Origin: DATHWB01 sp040880725
GTDB lineage: Bacteria; Actinomycetota; Acidimicrobiia; Spongiisociales; ZC4RG35
NCBI GenBank assembly: GCA_040880725.1
Contig: JBBDHV010000032.1
Coordinates: forward strand, 1-22,389
Reading direction: 5' to 3'
DNA: 22,389 nucleotides
The position numbers were made by a program, and so were the translations under genes. The notes below the pieces were generated by a model. It searched no databases. It saw nothing but the letters and a program-made list of their open reading frames with translations, and was not told the origin of the DNA. Shown here piece after piece: positions 1 through 7,638 of this stretch; position 1 is the stretch's first letter; each line of letters opens with the position of its first letter.

Positions 1-53
1 GCGTACCCTGGGTTCCCAGGGCTCCTGGGGGTACCTGGGAACCCAGGGTACGC
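1..53. repeat. Perfect 20-bp inverted repeat with 13-nt loop
   Basis: Bases 1-20 and 34-53 are exact reverse complements (arms begin GCGTACCCTGGG), separated by a 13-nt loop. As RNA this would be a very stable hairpin. No T-tract follows, so it is not a classical intrinsic terminator. It may end transcription of a gene left of the window, or be one copy of a dispersed palindromic element. The decamer AACCCAGGGT of the right arm (40-49) recurs at 1591-1600, after the next two genes. Confidence 0.85.
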
Positions 54-151
54 GACACTCGGCCCGGCGAAAGCGCGAAAATCGGTGCCTGGACCTCCTT
101 CGAGCGGCGCGTACGGTGTCCGACCGTCCAAGGAAGGACTGGAGGCTCCCA

Positions 152-718
152 ATGAACCGGACGCGACATGGAGTCGCACTCGTCATCGTCGCCGCTCTCG
201 CGGCGTTCACCATCCTGGCGATACGGCCACCCGAACAGGTCGTGGTCGCCATGGCATCCACCACCACCACGGCACCGGCAACGACCAGCACGACTCCGCC
301 TCCTCGGACGACGAGCACAACACAGGTCGACCGTTGGTCGGAGATCGAAGGCATCGTCGCCGACTTCTACTTCGCCTGGTTCGACGGCATCCATCGCCAG
401 GATCCCGAAACCCTCGACCGGGCGGCAGGGAGCGATGCAGTCCTGGAACAAGGCATCGCCGCCTTCGAGACCCTCCAGTTCACGGCGACACCCACTCGCG
501 ACACCCTCGGCGTGGAACTCAAGAACGTGCTGTTGGACCGACCGGACTGTCTGGTGACCTCGGCCGACGTCGACTTCCGGGCCTTCGTCGACATCGACGA
601 GGTGATGGAAGCCGTGGACGTCTTCTTCCGGGTCGGCGACGGGTGGGGTCGGGCCGTGTCGTACAAGTACGAACAGGAGTTGTGGCAGGTCGCATGCGAT
701 CACATGCAACGGCGCTGA
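152..718 (+). CDS. Membrane-anchored protein with Thr/Pro-rich linker, function unknown
   Basis: The 188-aa product has a short basic N-terminus, one hydrophobic segment at residues 7-24 that would act as an uncleaved anchor or signal, and a Thr/Ser/Pro-rich linker at about 36-57. A mixed alpha/beta globular part of about 130 residues follows, starting near an aromatic-rich DFYFAWFDG stretch. Size and composition recall the NTF2/SnoaL-like folds found behind such anchors, but I cannot confirm this. I chose the ATG at 152 because GGAGG at 141-145 sits 6 nt upstream. An in-frame GTG at 116 would add 12 charged residues and has no such site. The end overlaps the next gene by 25 bp, so the two are probably cotranscribed. 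The protein is likely located on the outer face of the membrane. Confidence 0.75.
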   Translation: MNRTRHGVALVIVAALAAFTILAIRPPEQVVVAMASTTTTAPATTSTTPPPRTTSTTQVDRWSEIEGIVADFYFAWFDGIHRQDPETLDRAAGSDAVLEQGIAAFETLQFTATPTRDTLGVELKNVLLDRPDCLVTSADVDFRAFVDIDEVMEAVDVFFRVGDGWGRAVSYKYEQELWQVACDHMQRR

Positions 719-1584
719 TCGTCGTCCTCGTCCTGTCGATGCCGCTGACGGCCGACGCGGCCGAGACGTGGACCTGCTGGACCGAAGTCGACGACAGGGG
801 CGACGAGAGCGCCGTCCAGACCACGCGCTGTCGTCTCGCCGGCGAGGCTGAGACCGTCGAATACGGGTCGGTCTCCGAGGTGCCCGTGGTGCTCGCACCC
901 CAGGTGGGTACCGATGGCGACGGGGTGTGCTGGTTTTGGACGACCCGAGGTTCGGACTGGGTCCTGCTGGGAGTCGACGACGACGGGAACGCCACGATGG
1001 GCATCGATCCCGACGGGGTGGAGGGCGGACCGATCCTCATCGATGCGGTGTATCCACGGTGTGTGTCCGAACCCACCGAAGCTCCCACCGCGCTGATGGA
1101 GGCGTACGAGTTGCTCGCCCGCTACGACCATCCCACGCCCGGGGCCATCGTCGACCCGCCTCCCGGGTCCGGCGTCGTCGGCATGGAAGTGTTCGTCACC
1201 GACCGCCCGCCGGCGACGTGGACCGATTCGCTGGTCTCGCCGCACTCGGGTCGCACGATCGAGGTGGAGACGTACGTGGAGGTGGTGGAGATCGACTGGG
1301 GCGACGGGTCGACGGTCGTGGTGCCCGCGGCGGCATTCGGGATGCTGACCGGCTGGCCTGACGGGGGATTCGGTCACCTCTACGAGGTGAAGACCTGTGA
1401 GACGCCGGGCGGACCGCGCTGTCATCGGACACTGGATGCGTACGAACTCGTCGTGTCGTACCGCTGGGCAGCCCGCTACCGAGTGGACGGCGGCACCTGG
1501 GAACCGATCCCGGTGCCGCCCACCGAAACGTCGGTGGACTACGACGTCGACGAGATCCTCTCCCTCACCACCGCCGTGGGCTAA
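694..1584 (+). CDS. Secreted protein with PKD-like segment, function unknown
   Basis: The 296-aa product begins with a clear signal peptide: MRSH, then a hydrophobic run, then a small-residue cleavage region ending near ADAAE (about residue 22). The mature part is acidic and rich in Val, Asp and Gly. It holds the sequence IDWGDGS at about 203-209, the signature seen in PKD-type beta-sandwich domains. A few scattered cysteines could form disulfides outside the cell. The start is the ATG at 694, inside the 3' end of the upstream gene. AGGAG at 675-679 and GCAGG at 685-689 are possible ribosome sites, and the overlap suggests translational coupling. The open frame extends far upstream of 694, but there it shadows the previous gene. 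No enzymatic motif was recognised; it is probably an exported partner of the anchored protein before it. Confidence 0.75.
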   Translation: MRSHATALIVVLVLSMPLTADAAETWTCWTEVDDRGDESAVQTTRCRLAGEAETVEYGSVSEVPVVLAPQVGTDGDGVCWFWTTRGSDWVLLGVDDDGNATMGIDPDGVEGGPILIDAVYPRCVSEPTEAPTALMEAYELLARYDHPTPGAIVDPPPGSGVVGMEVFVTDRPPATWTDSLVSPHSGRTIEVETYVEVVEIDWGDGSTVVVPAAAFGMLTGWPDGGFGHLYEVKTCETPGGPRCHRTLDAYELVVSYRWAARYRVDGGTWEPIPVPPTETSVDYDVDEILSLTTAVG

Positions 1585-1604
1585 GAAGCAAACCCAGGGT
1601 TGCA

Positions 1605-1622
1605 TCCCGCGTATACGCGGGA
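1605..1622. terminator. 18-bp perfect palindrome between convergent genes
   Basis: TCCCGCGTATACGCGGGA is exactly self-complementary. It lies 20 bp after the stop of the + strand pair and 34 bp after the stop of the convergent sugar transferase gene, so it could terminate both transcripts. There is no T-tract on either side. The alternative is a dimeric protein-binding site. A quasi-palindrome AACCCAGGGTT lies next to it at 1591-1601. Confidence 0.45.
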
Positions 1623-1656
1623 ATCAGCGTCGAGAATGCGGTGGAGGGCGAATCCG

Positions 1657-3033
1657 TCACTGAGCTCCGAAGCCCGACAGCACCGTCCAGATCGAACGAC
1701 CGAAGATGTTGATGTCGAGCCAGGGCGACATGTGCTTGACGTAGTAGAGGTCGTAGGTGAGCTTCTCGATCGTGTCCGCCTCGTCGTCGGCGTAGCCGTA
1801 GTTGACCTGCGCCCAGCCGGTCAGACCCGGTCGAATCAGGTGGCGGTGCTCGTAGAACGGGATCGACAAGGCGAACTGCTCGACGAAACTCGGCTGCTCC
1901 GGACGTGGGCCCACCAGGCTCAGATCGCCCCTCAGGACGTTCCACAGTTGGGGAAGCTCGTCCATCCGCACCTTGCGCAACACCCTCCCCACCCTCGTCA
2001 GACGGGGATCGGCGACCTGCGCGAACTGCGCGCCGTCCGCGTCGGCTCCGTCGACCATCGTCCGAAACTTGTACAGGGTGAACGTGCGGCCACCCCGCCC
2101 CGTCCGCGCCTGGCGGAAGATCGCCGGACCTCGCGAGTCGATCCGGACGGCGATCCAGATCAGCATTCCGAGCACGAGTGCAAGCGGTGCGGCGAGCACC
2201 GTCAGGGCGACGTCGACGACACGCTTCATGGATTGGAACGTCTGGGTGGCCCGCATCGGCGTCTGCAGTTCCCATCCTTCGGCGAGATGCACGATCGCGA
2301 GTCGTCCCGTGTGCTCTTCGTAGACGTCGACCAACGGGCGAATGCGGTATCCCGCCAGGTTCGACGAGGAGATGTACTGGGCCATCGGGTCGGAGAGGAC
2401 CGCACGCAGGTCGAGAGCGAGCGTGGTGCCTCGTGGCAGGGGTCCGGGAGGTGCGTGCGATTCGGGGTCCAGCACGTCGACCACCGTGATGTGCGGGGCG
2501 CCTTGCAGGTCTTCGACCAGCTTCTTCTCATGGGTGATCAATGCCACCGGCTCGTTCCAGGGCCGCGCCCGTGCGATCGCCCGATGGAGAAGGGCCGCCG
2601 CGAACGTCACGACCGCGGTCGCCGCCACATAGGTACGGGAGTAATAGAACTGGTCACGGACGAAGAACTCGGCCAACGCAACGACCACGACCATCGCCGT
2701 GACGTTGGAGACGGCTCGACCATAGGTGGGGCGCGGCATGCCGGCACCCCAGCTGCGAGACGACACGAACGAACCGAGTGCGAGGCCTCCCACCAGGATG
2801 CCGAGCAGTGGGAACACACTCTGGCCGGGCCGGACGAACTCGAACCCGGCGTTCCACGGGAAGATCGTCCCGAAGGTGTAGACCGAGGCCGCGACGAAAC
2901 CCACGGCCAAGGCTGCCAGGTCGAGCAGAAAGATCCGGGCGAGTATCCGACGCCGCATCGGCGCGATGGTACGCCGCAGACGCTCCCAGGACCGTTTTCG
3001 CCACGCGAACCGCGTCATTCCTGACGCGCTCAT
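1657..3033 (-). CDS. Polyprenyl-phosphate sugar phosphotransferase (exopolysaccharide initiation)
   Basis: The 458-aa protein transfers a sugar-1-phosphate from a nucleotide sugar to undecaprenyl phosphate in the cytoplasmic membrane, the first step of surface polysaccharide assembly. The N-terminal half has several hydrophobic segments (about 32-55, 72-92, 110-122, 135-150) and a soluble CoA-binding-like region up to about 260. The C-terminal PF02397 catalytic domain covers about 268-458. It shows KFRTM (322-326), the catalytic Asp-Glu pair in RMDELPQLWN (D358, E359), LSLVGPRPE (371-379), RPGLTGWAQVN (401-411) and YDLYYVKHMS (427-436). This is full length for the large, WbaP/EpsE-type class. 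The start is uncertain: in-frame ATGs at 3033, 3018 and near 2958 all lack a good ribosome site. The donor sugar cannot be read from sequence. The flippase at 18561 may serve the same surface polymer. Confidence 0.93.
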   Translation of the reverse strand: MSASGMTRFAWRKRSWERLRRTIAPMRRRILARIFLLDLAALAVGFVAASVYTFGTIFPWNAGFEFVRPGQSVFPLLGILVGGLALGSFVSSRSWGAGMPRPTYGRAVSNVTAMVVVVALAEFFVRDQFYYSRTYVAATAVVTFAAALLHRAIARARPWNEPVALITHEKKLVEDLQGAPHITVVDVLDPESHAPPGPLPRGTTLALDLRAVLSDPMAQYISSSNLAGYRIRPLVDVYEEHTGRLAIVHLAEGWELQTPMRATQTFQSMKRVVDVALTVLAAPLALVLGMLIWIAVRIDSRGPAIFRQARTGRGGRTFTLYKFRTMVDGADADGAQFAQVADPRLTRVGRVLRKVRMDELPQLWNVLRGDLSLVGPRPEQPSFVEQFALSIPFYEHRHLIRPGLTGWAQVNYGYADDEADTIEKLTYDLYYVKHMSPWLDINIFGRSIWTVLSGFGAQ

Positions 3034-3035
3034 TC

Positions 3036-3136
3036 GCGAAGCCGCGCGGATTGGGCGAGCTCGCGAGCCCCATCCGTCGGCTTCCCGCCCGAAAGCGAAG
3101 CTTTTTCGGGCGGAACAGAGAAACAGTCGGCGAAGC
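3036..3136. repeat. Cluster of three GCGAAGC mini-hairpin motifs
   Basis: The intergenic stretch 3034-3162 holds no gene that I support. It contains GCGAAGC three times (3036-3042, 3095-3101, 3130-3136), the last two inside longer complementary arms (AAGC-GAA-GCTT and CGGC-GAA-GCCG). A perfect palindrome GCTCGCGAGC lies at 3059-3068 and a longer hairpin at 3085-3113. The density of foldback sequence resembles a REP/BIME-like intergenic element. Confidence 0.55.
3085..3113 (-). terminator. Hairpin behind the tkt-membrane protein genes
   Basis: CCGCCCGAAA (3085-3094) pairs perfectly with TTTCGGGCGG (3104-3113). The inner AAAGC/GCTTT can extend the pairing. It sits 50 bp downstream of the stop of the - strand membrane protein gene and upstream of the sugar transferase start, which is where a terminator or mRNA 3'-end stabiliser would separate the two units. 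No U-tract follows, so a role in termination is inferred from position. Confidence 0.45.
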
Positions 3137-3162
3137 CGGCCTGCCTATCCTGACCCTGTGCG

Positions 3163-3807
3163 TCAGATGCGGGCGAGGAAGGTGGTGCCGAGGACGGTGA
3201 GGGTGGCGAGGTAGGACAGGCCGGTGGCGGCCATCACGCCCTCGTAGCCCTTCTCCCGCAGCGAGTACCAGACGGCCACCACGAGAACGAGTGACGTCAC
3301 GGCGAGCATCAGATAGGCAACTCCCATCAGGTCGCGGGGTGCCGGCAGGGTGCCCACCACCGCGGCAACCACCACGTCGGCGAGGACTCCCGCACCTGCG
3401 ATCAGGTCGAGTCGTTTCAACACCCAACGCGGCAACTTCGGATCCACCAGATACCAGTGGCCGAGCAGCATCTCTGCGGTGATCCCCCCCAAGGCGGCGG
3501 CACCCGTGAACACAGGGATGAAGCTGTCGCGTTCGACGCCGACGACGAAGAAGGCGACGGCCGCAGCGGCGAACGCGACGGCGCTCAGCTGCGGTCGGCG
3601 AGCCAGCAGTCCGCCCCCGGCTGCCAGGACCAGTGCCACGACGGCGACCGGTTCGGAGAATCCCGCGGCGAGACCGACCAGCACGACGACCCCGCCCGCC
3701 AGCCACAGATATCCGGTTCGGGCCACCTTCCACCACCCAACCAGCGCGGCACACAGTGAGAGACCCGCCGCCCACATCGCGAGCAGCAGGACGGGATCGA
3801 ATGTCAC
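3163..3807 (-). CDS. Polytopic membrane protein, function unknown
   Basis: The 214-aa product is almost entirely hydrophobic, with about six to seven predicted membrane segments. A distinctive loop GHWYLVDPKLPRW (about 116-128) lies in mid-protein and the C-terminus is short and polar. I recognise no enzyme motif. The loop has the look of a conserved family signature, but I cannot name the family. It starts with GTG at 3807, whose GTGA overlaps the transketolase stop by 4 bp, so it is the last gene of the cysDNC-tkt unit and is translated by coupling. The hairpin at 3085-3113 follows it. Confidence 0.8.
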   Translation of the reverse strand: MTFDPVLLLAMWAAGLSLCAALVGWWKVARTGYLWLAGGVVVLVGLAAGFSEPVAVVALVLAAGGGLLARRPQLSAVAFAAAAVAFFVVGVERDSFIPVFTGAAALGGITAEMLLGHWYLVDPKLPRWVLKRLDLIAGAGVLADVVVAAVVGTLPAPRDLMGVAYLMLAVTSLVLVVAVWYSLREKGYEGVMAATGLSYLATLTVLGTTFLARI

Positions 3808-5810
3808 GACAGCCAGTCGGCGATTCGCTCGGCAACGGCGGGACCGGTGAAACCGAACTGTTCGGCGATCACGCCAGCCGGGGCACTCGCGCCGAAATGA
3901 TCCAACCCGATCGTCAGGCCGTCAATACCGACGACACGTTCCCATCCGAAGGTGGAGGCGGCTTCGACGCTCACCCGGGGAATCCCCTCGCCCAGGACTT
4001 CGCGTCGGTACTCGTCGGACTGGGCGAAGAAGCGGAACCAACTCGGCAGTGACACGACCCGCACCGAAATCCCGCGGCTCTCCAGCACGTCCGCGGCGTC
4101 CAGTGCGACAGACACCTCCGACCCGGTCGCGACAACCACCACGTCGGTGCCGTCCCGCAGCACGTACCCGCCTCGTGCCACCCCGCCGGTGGGGCGGTCC
4201 AGCGTCGGCACGTTCTGGCGAGTCAGGACGAGTGCGGTGGGGCCGTCGGTGCGATTCAGTGCGAGCTCCCACGCCTCCAGCACCTCCCCGGCATCGGCCG
4301 GGCGGATGAGATCGAGATTGGGCATCGCCCGCAGCGACGCCAGATGTTCGATCGGCTGATGGGTGGGCCCGTCCTCGCCGAGGAAGACCGAGTCGTGCGT
4401 CCACACCCAGATCGACGGGGCGTCCATCAGCGCACTCAGCCGCACTGCCGGACGCATGTAGTCGCTGAACACGAAGAAGGTGGCGCCGTACGGCCGGAGC
4501 CCGCCATGCACCGCCATGCCATTGACGATCGTGCCCATCGCGTGCTCGCGGATGCCGAAGGCGATGTCGCGGGCCCCGGGATCGTCTGCGGAGAGGATGC
4601 GGTCGTGATCGAGGAGGGTCTTGGTGGACTCGACGAGATCGGCGGAGCCTCCCAGGAAGTTCTGGGCTTTCTCCCCGATCTGTTCGAAGAGCTGTCCCGA
4701 CGACGCCCGAGTCGCTTGAGCTTTTCCGACCTCGAACCCGGGATCCTCCAACACCACCGGGTCGGAACCGTAGAACGCGTCCCATGTCGCCACGGTGAGT
4801 TCGTCCTGCATGGCGTCGGCGTGCCGGCGCTCCCACCCAGCATGCGCGTCGCGACCCCGATTCATCGCCTCACCGAAGAACCCGTAGACCTCGTCGGGAA
4901 CGTGGAACGCCTCGTCGACCGGAAGACCCATCGCTTCTTTCGCACCTCGGATCTCGTCGTCGCCGAGTGGGGAACCGTGCGAGCCGGCCGTCCCCGCCTT
5001 GGTGGGGGCGCCCCGGGCGATCACGGTGTGACAGACGATCAGCGAAGGCTGGTCCTCCACTTCCCGAGCGGCGACGGTGGCAGCGGCGACGGCTTCCCGA
5101 TCGTGGCCGTCGATGTCGAGGACATGCCACCCGACCGCGCGGAACCGGGCCGGCACGTCCTCTGTGAACGTCTTGTCGGTGTCCCCGTCGATGGAGATCT
5201 CGTTGTCGTCGTAGTAGTAGGTGAGGCGCCCGAGCTCGAGGTGTCCGGCCAGAGACGCCGACTCGGCACTCACACCTTCCTGCAGGTCGCCGTCGGACAC
5301 GAAGCCGTACGTGCGGTGGTCGACGAGATCAGAACCCAGCCGAGCACGCAGATGGGCTTCCGCGATGGCCATCCCGACGCCAGTGCCGAAACCCTGTCCC
5401 AGCGGCCCGGTGGTCATCTCGATGCCGAGGCCATGATCGATCTCGGGGTGGCCCGCCGTATGACTCCCCCACTGCCGGAAATTCCTCAGCTGGTCCATGT
5501 CGAGGGGAAAGCCGGACAGGTGCAGGAGCGAATAGAGGAGCATCGAACCGTGCCCGTTGGACACGACGAAACGATCCCGATCGATCCACTCCGGCGCATC
5601 GGGGTCGACGGTGAGGAAGCGACCCCACAGCGTGACCGCGATGTCGGCCATGCCCATCGGCATCCCCGGATGCCCCGAGTTGGCCTTCTGGACCCCGTCC
5701 ATGGCGAGGCCCTTGATGGTGTTGACGGCGAGTTGCTCCAGTGAATCGGACATGACAGCGAGGGTATACGGATCGAGGTCGTGTGCTGCTGCCTCCCGCT
5801 CGTCGGTCAT
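3804..5810 (-). CDS. tkt: Transketolase
   Basis: Thiamine-diphosphate enzyme of the non-oxidative pentose phosphate pathway, moving two-carbon ketol units between sugar phosphates in the cytoplasm. The 668-aa length is normal. Visible motifs are SGHPGMPMGMAD (His47), SNGHGSMLLYSLLHLSGF, PLGQGFGTGVGMA, the ThDP/metal motif SDGDLQEG followed by YYYDDNEISIDGDT, FGIREHAMG with the catalytic Glu422, and GEDGPTHQPIEHL near 478-490. The ATG at 5810 overlaps the cysC stop as ATGA, arguing for translational coupling and this start. An ATG at 5753 (MSDSLEQLAV) fits the usual family N-terminus better and has a TATACCCT box just upstream, so both starts may be used. Being locked into a sulfate-activation operon is unusual for this gene. 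Confidence 0.96.
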   Translation of the reverse strand: MTDEREAAAHDLDPYTLAVMSDSLEQLAVNTIKGLAMDGVQKANSGHPGMPMGMADIAVTLWGRFLTVDPDAPEWIDRDRFVVSNGHGSMLLYSLLHLSGFPLDMDQLRNFRQWGSHTAGHPEIDHGLGIEMTTGPLGQGFGTGVGMAIAEAHLRARLGSDLVDHRTYGFVSDGDLQEGVSAESASLAGHLELGRLTYYYDDNEISIDGDTDKTFTEDVPARFRAVGWHVLDIDGHDREAVAAATVAAREVEDQPSLIVCHTVIARGAPTKAGTAGSHGSPLGDDEIRGAKEAMGLPVDEAFHVPDEVYGFFGEAMNRGRDAHAGWERRHADAMQDELTVATWDAFYGSDPVVLEDPGFEVGKAQATRASSGQLFEQIGEKAQNFLGGSADLVESTKTLLDHDRILSADDPGARDIAFGIREHAMGTIVNGMAVHGGLRPYGATFFVFSDYMRPAVRLSALMDAPSIWVWTHDSVFLGEDGPTHQPIEHLASLRAMPNLDLIRPADAGEVLEAWELALNRTDGPTALVLTRQNVPTLDRPTGGVARGGYVLRDGTDVVVVATGSEVSVALDAADVLESRGISVRVVSLPSWFRFFAQSDEYRREVLGEGIPRVSVEAASTFGWERVVGIDGLTIGLDHFGASAPAGVIAEQFGFTGPAVAERIADWLS
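5761..5768 (-). promoter_or_regulatory. Candidate internal -10 box for a leaderless tkt transcript
   Basis: On the - strand TATACCCT ends 7 nt before the in-frame ATG at 5753. No Shine-Dalgarno sequence precedes that ATG, and the spacing fits a transcript starting at the start codon. No convincing -35 element was seen. Confidence 0.3.
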
Positions 5811-6388
5811 CCCAGCAGGGCGAGTATTCGCTCCACGCAGCTTTCGGTGTCGATGACGGACGTGTCCAATGCGAGCTCAGGAGCGGACGGCGCCTCATAC
5901 GGGGCGTCGATGCCGGTGAACGACGGAATGAGTCCGGCGCGGGCCCGGGAGTAGAGGCCTTTGGGGTCGCGGGACTCACACACGTCCAGCGGTGTCGAGA
6001 TCCACACCTCGATGAAAGGGATTCCTGCCGCATCGTGTGCTGCGCGAACCCGCTCACGATCGGCGCGATAGGGACTGATGAGCGGCACGGCGACGACGAG
6101 GCCGGCATCTGCCATCAGTCGGGCCACTTCACCGACGCGGCGCACGTTCTCGGTTCGATCCTCAGGCGAAAAGCCGAGGTCGGCGTTGAGGCCGTGGCGG
6201 ACGTTGTCGCCGTCGAGCACATAGGCGGCGCGTCCTGCGGAGACGAGTTGTTCTTCGAGACGGTAGGCGATCGTCGACTTGCCGCTCCCGGACAGGCCCG
6301 TCAACCACACGGTCCCGCCGCGCCCGCCGGTCGTGGCGACCCGCCGATCGGCTTGCACCGAACCTGCATGCCAGACGACCTCGGTCAT
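5807..6388 (-). CDS. cysC: Adenylylsulfate kinase (APS kinase)
   Basis: The 193-aa cytoplasmic kinase phosphorylates APS at the 3' position with ATP to give PAPS. The P-loop GLSGSGKST is at 31-39, preceded by the family's VVWHAG opening at 4-9. DGDNVRHGLNADLGFS, the APS/switch region, follows, then VGEVARLMADAG, SPYRADRERVR, the EVWISTPLDVCESRDPKGLY segment and a FTGIDAPYEAP substrate loop. The start is ATG at 6388 because its ATGA overlaps the cysN stop by 4 bp. The open frame runs on upstream, but there it shadows cysN. The gene is free-standing, unlike the CysN-CysC fusions common in other actinobacteria. It ends by overlapping tkt as ATGA. Confidence 0.96.
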   Translation of the reverse strand: MTEVVWHAGSVQADRRVATTGGRGGTVWLTGLSGSGKSTIAYRLEEQLVSAGRAAYVLDGDNVRHGLNADLGFSPEDRTENVRRVGEVARLMADAGLVVAVPLISPYRADRERVRAAHDAAGIPFIEVWISTPLDVCESRDPKGLYSRARAGLIPSFTGIDAPYEAPSAPELALDTSVIDTESCVERILALLG

Positions 6389-7638
6389 TTCGGCCCGAGG
6401 AGCATTCCCGCCCCGACTGTGGCGTTCGTTGACTCCTCCACCAGGATGAACGATCCGGTGGTCCGGTTCCGCGAGTACTCGTCGAAGAACAGCGGCGCCG
6501 TGGTGCGAAGAGACACCCGCCCGATCTCGTTCAGCTCCAACTTCGTGGCGCTGTCGTCTCGATGCAGGGTGTTGACGTCCAAGCGGTACTGGAGACCCTC
6601 CACGAGCGCCCGTCCCCAACGTGTCGTGTGTTTGATGGCGAGTTTCTGTCCGGGCTGCAGGGTGCTGTCCGAGGACATCCAGCAGACCATGGCCTGCACA
6701 TCCTGTCCGACATGGGGACGGTTGTGCGGGCGGCACAGCATGTCTCCGCGACTGATGTCGATCTCGTCGGAGAGCCGCAGTGTCACCGACATCGGCGGGA
6801 CCGCCTCGTCCACGGGCCCGTCCGGAGTGTCGATCGCAGCGATCCGGGATGTGAACCCGCTGGGCAGCGCCACCACGTCGTCGCCCACCTTCCAGGTGCC
6901 CCCGGCGATCTGGCCCGCATATCCGCGGTAGTCCTGGTGTTCCATCGTGTGCGGTCGAATGACGTACTGCACCGGGAACCGACAGTCGACGAGGTTCCGG
7001 TCGGACGCGACGTGGATCTCCTCCAGCACCTCCAACACCGACGGACCGTGGTACCAGTCCATGTGCTTCGAACGATCGACGACGTTGTCGCCCTCCAGTG
7101 CGGAGATGGGGACGAACCGCAGGTCGGTGACCTGCAACTTGGTGGCGAAACCCCGGAACTCGTCGGTGATGGCGTCGTACACCGCCTCGTCCCAGTCGAC
7201 CAGATCCATCTTGTTCACACACAGCACGAGATGCGGCACCCCCAACAGGGATGCGAGAAACGCGTGCCGGCGGGTCTGTTCGAGAATGCCGTTGCGGGCG
7301 TCGACGAGAAGCATCACGACATCGGCGGTCGACGCCCCGGTCACCATGTTCCTCGTGTACTGAATGTGCCCCGGAGTGTCGGCGAGGATGAACTTTCGCT
7401 TCGGGGTGGCGAAGTACCGATACGCGACATCGATGGTGATGCCCTGCTCGCGCTCCGCGCGGAGCCCGTCGGTGAGCAGGGCGAGATCGACGTAGTCAGC
7501 TCCTCGCCGCCGCGAAGCCTCTTCCACGGCCATGAGCTGGTCTTCGAAGATCTGCTTGGTGTCGAGCAGCAGTCGTCCGATGAGCGTCGACTTGCCGTCG
7601 TCGACCGATCCCGTCGTGGCGAGGCGCACCAGTTCCAT
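6385..7638 (-). CDS. cysN: Sulfate adenylyltransferase, GTPase subunit
   Basis: Regulatory GTPase subunit of ATP sulfurylase: with CysD it couples GTP hydrolysis to formation of APS from ATP and sulfate. The 417-aa protein has the translation-factor GTPase fold: G1 GSVDDGKST (10-18), an RAEREQGITIDVAYRYF switch I region, G3 DTPGH (87-91) and G4 NKMD (142-145). Two beta-barrel domains follow. It is slightly short for the family, without a C-terminal APS kinase domain; that activity is the next gene. The ATG at 7638 shares its A with the cysD stop (TGATG), and GAGGGG lies about 8 nt upstream, so the start is secure. The cysC start overlaps its end by 4 bp. Confidence 0.97.
   Translation of the reverse strand: MELVRLATTGSVDDGKSTLIGRLLLDTKQIFEDQLMAVEEASRRRGADYVDLALLTDGLRAEREQGITIDVAYRYFATPKRKFILADTPGHIQYTRNMVTGASTADVVMLLVDARNGILEQTRRHAFLASLLGVPHLVLCVNKMDLVDWDEAVYDAITDEFRGFATKLQVTDLRFVPISALEGDNVVDRSKHMDWYHGPSVLEVLEEIHVASDRNLVDCRFPVQYVIRPHTMEHQDYRGYAGQIAGGTWKVGDDVVALPSGFTSRIAAIDTPDGPVDEAVPPMSVTLRLSDEIDISRGDMLCRPHNRPHVGQDVQAMVCWMSSDSTLQPGQKLAIKHTTRWGRALVEGLQYRLDVNTLHRDDSATKLELNEIGRVSLRTTAPLFFDEYSRNRTTGSFILVEESTNATVGAGMLLGPK

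Noticed and set aside
1..53. Terminal inverted repeats of an insertion sequence
   Set aside because: Both arms lie within 53 bp, with no transposase and no target-site duplication visible.
85..1584. A 499-codon + strand frame starting at 85
   Set aside because: Its first 203 codons shadow the gene at 152-718 and are Arg/His-rich in an unnatural way. The signal peptide at 694 marks the real start.
1600..3024. Long + strand frame opposite the sugar transferase
   Set aside because: It mirrors the - strand gene, whose catalytic motifs are unmistakable, and its translation is charged and low in hydrophobic residues.
3148..3161. Antisense + strand promoter TATCCT with a nearby GTG
   Set aside because: It would lead only into the antisense of the membrane protein gene; no coding frame there looks real.
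4344..5744. Long + strand frame opposite transketolase
   Set aside because: Antisense shadow of a gene with all transketolase motifs; typical of high-GC DNA.
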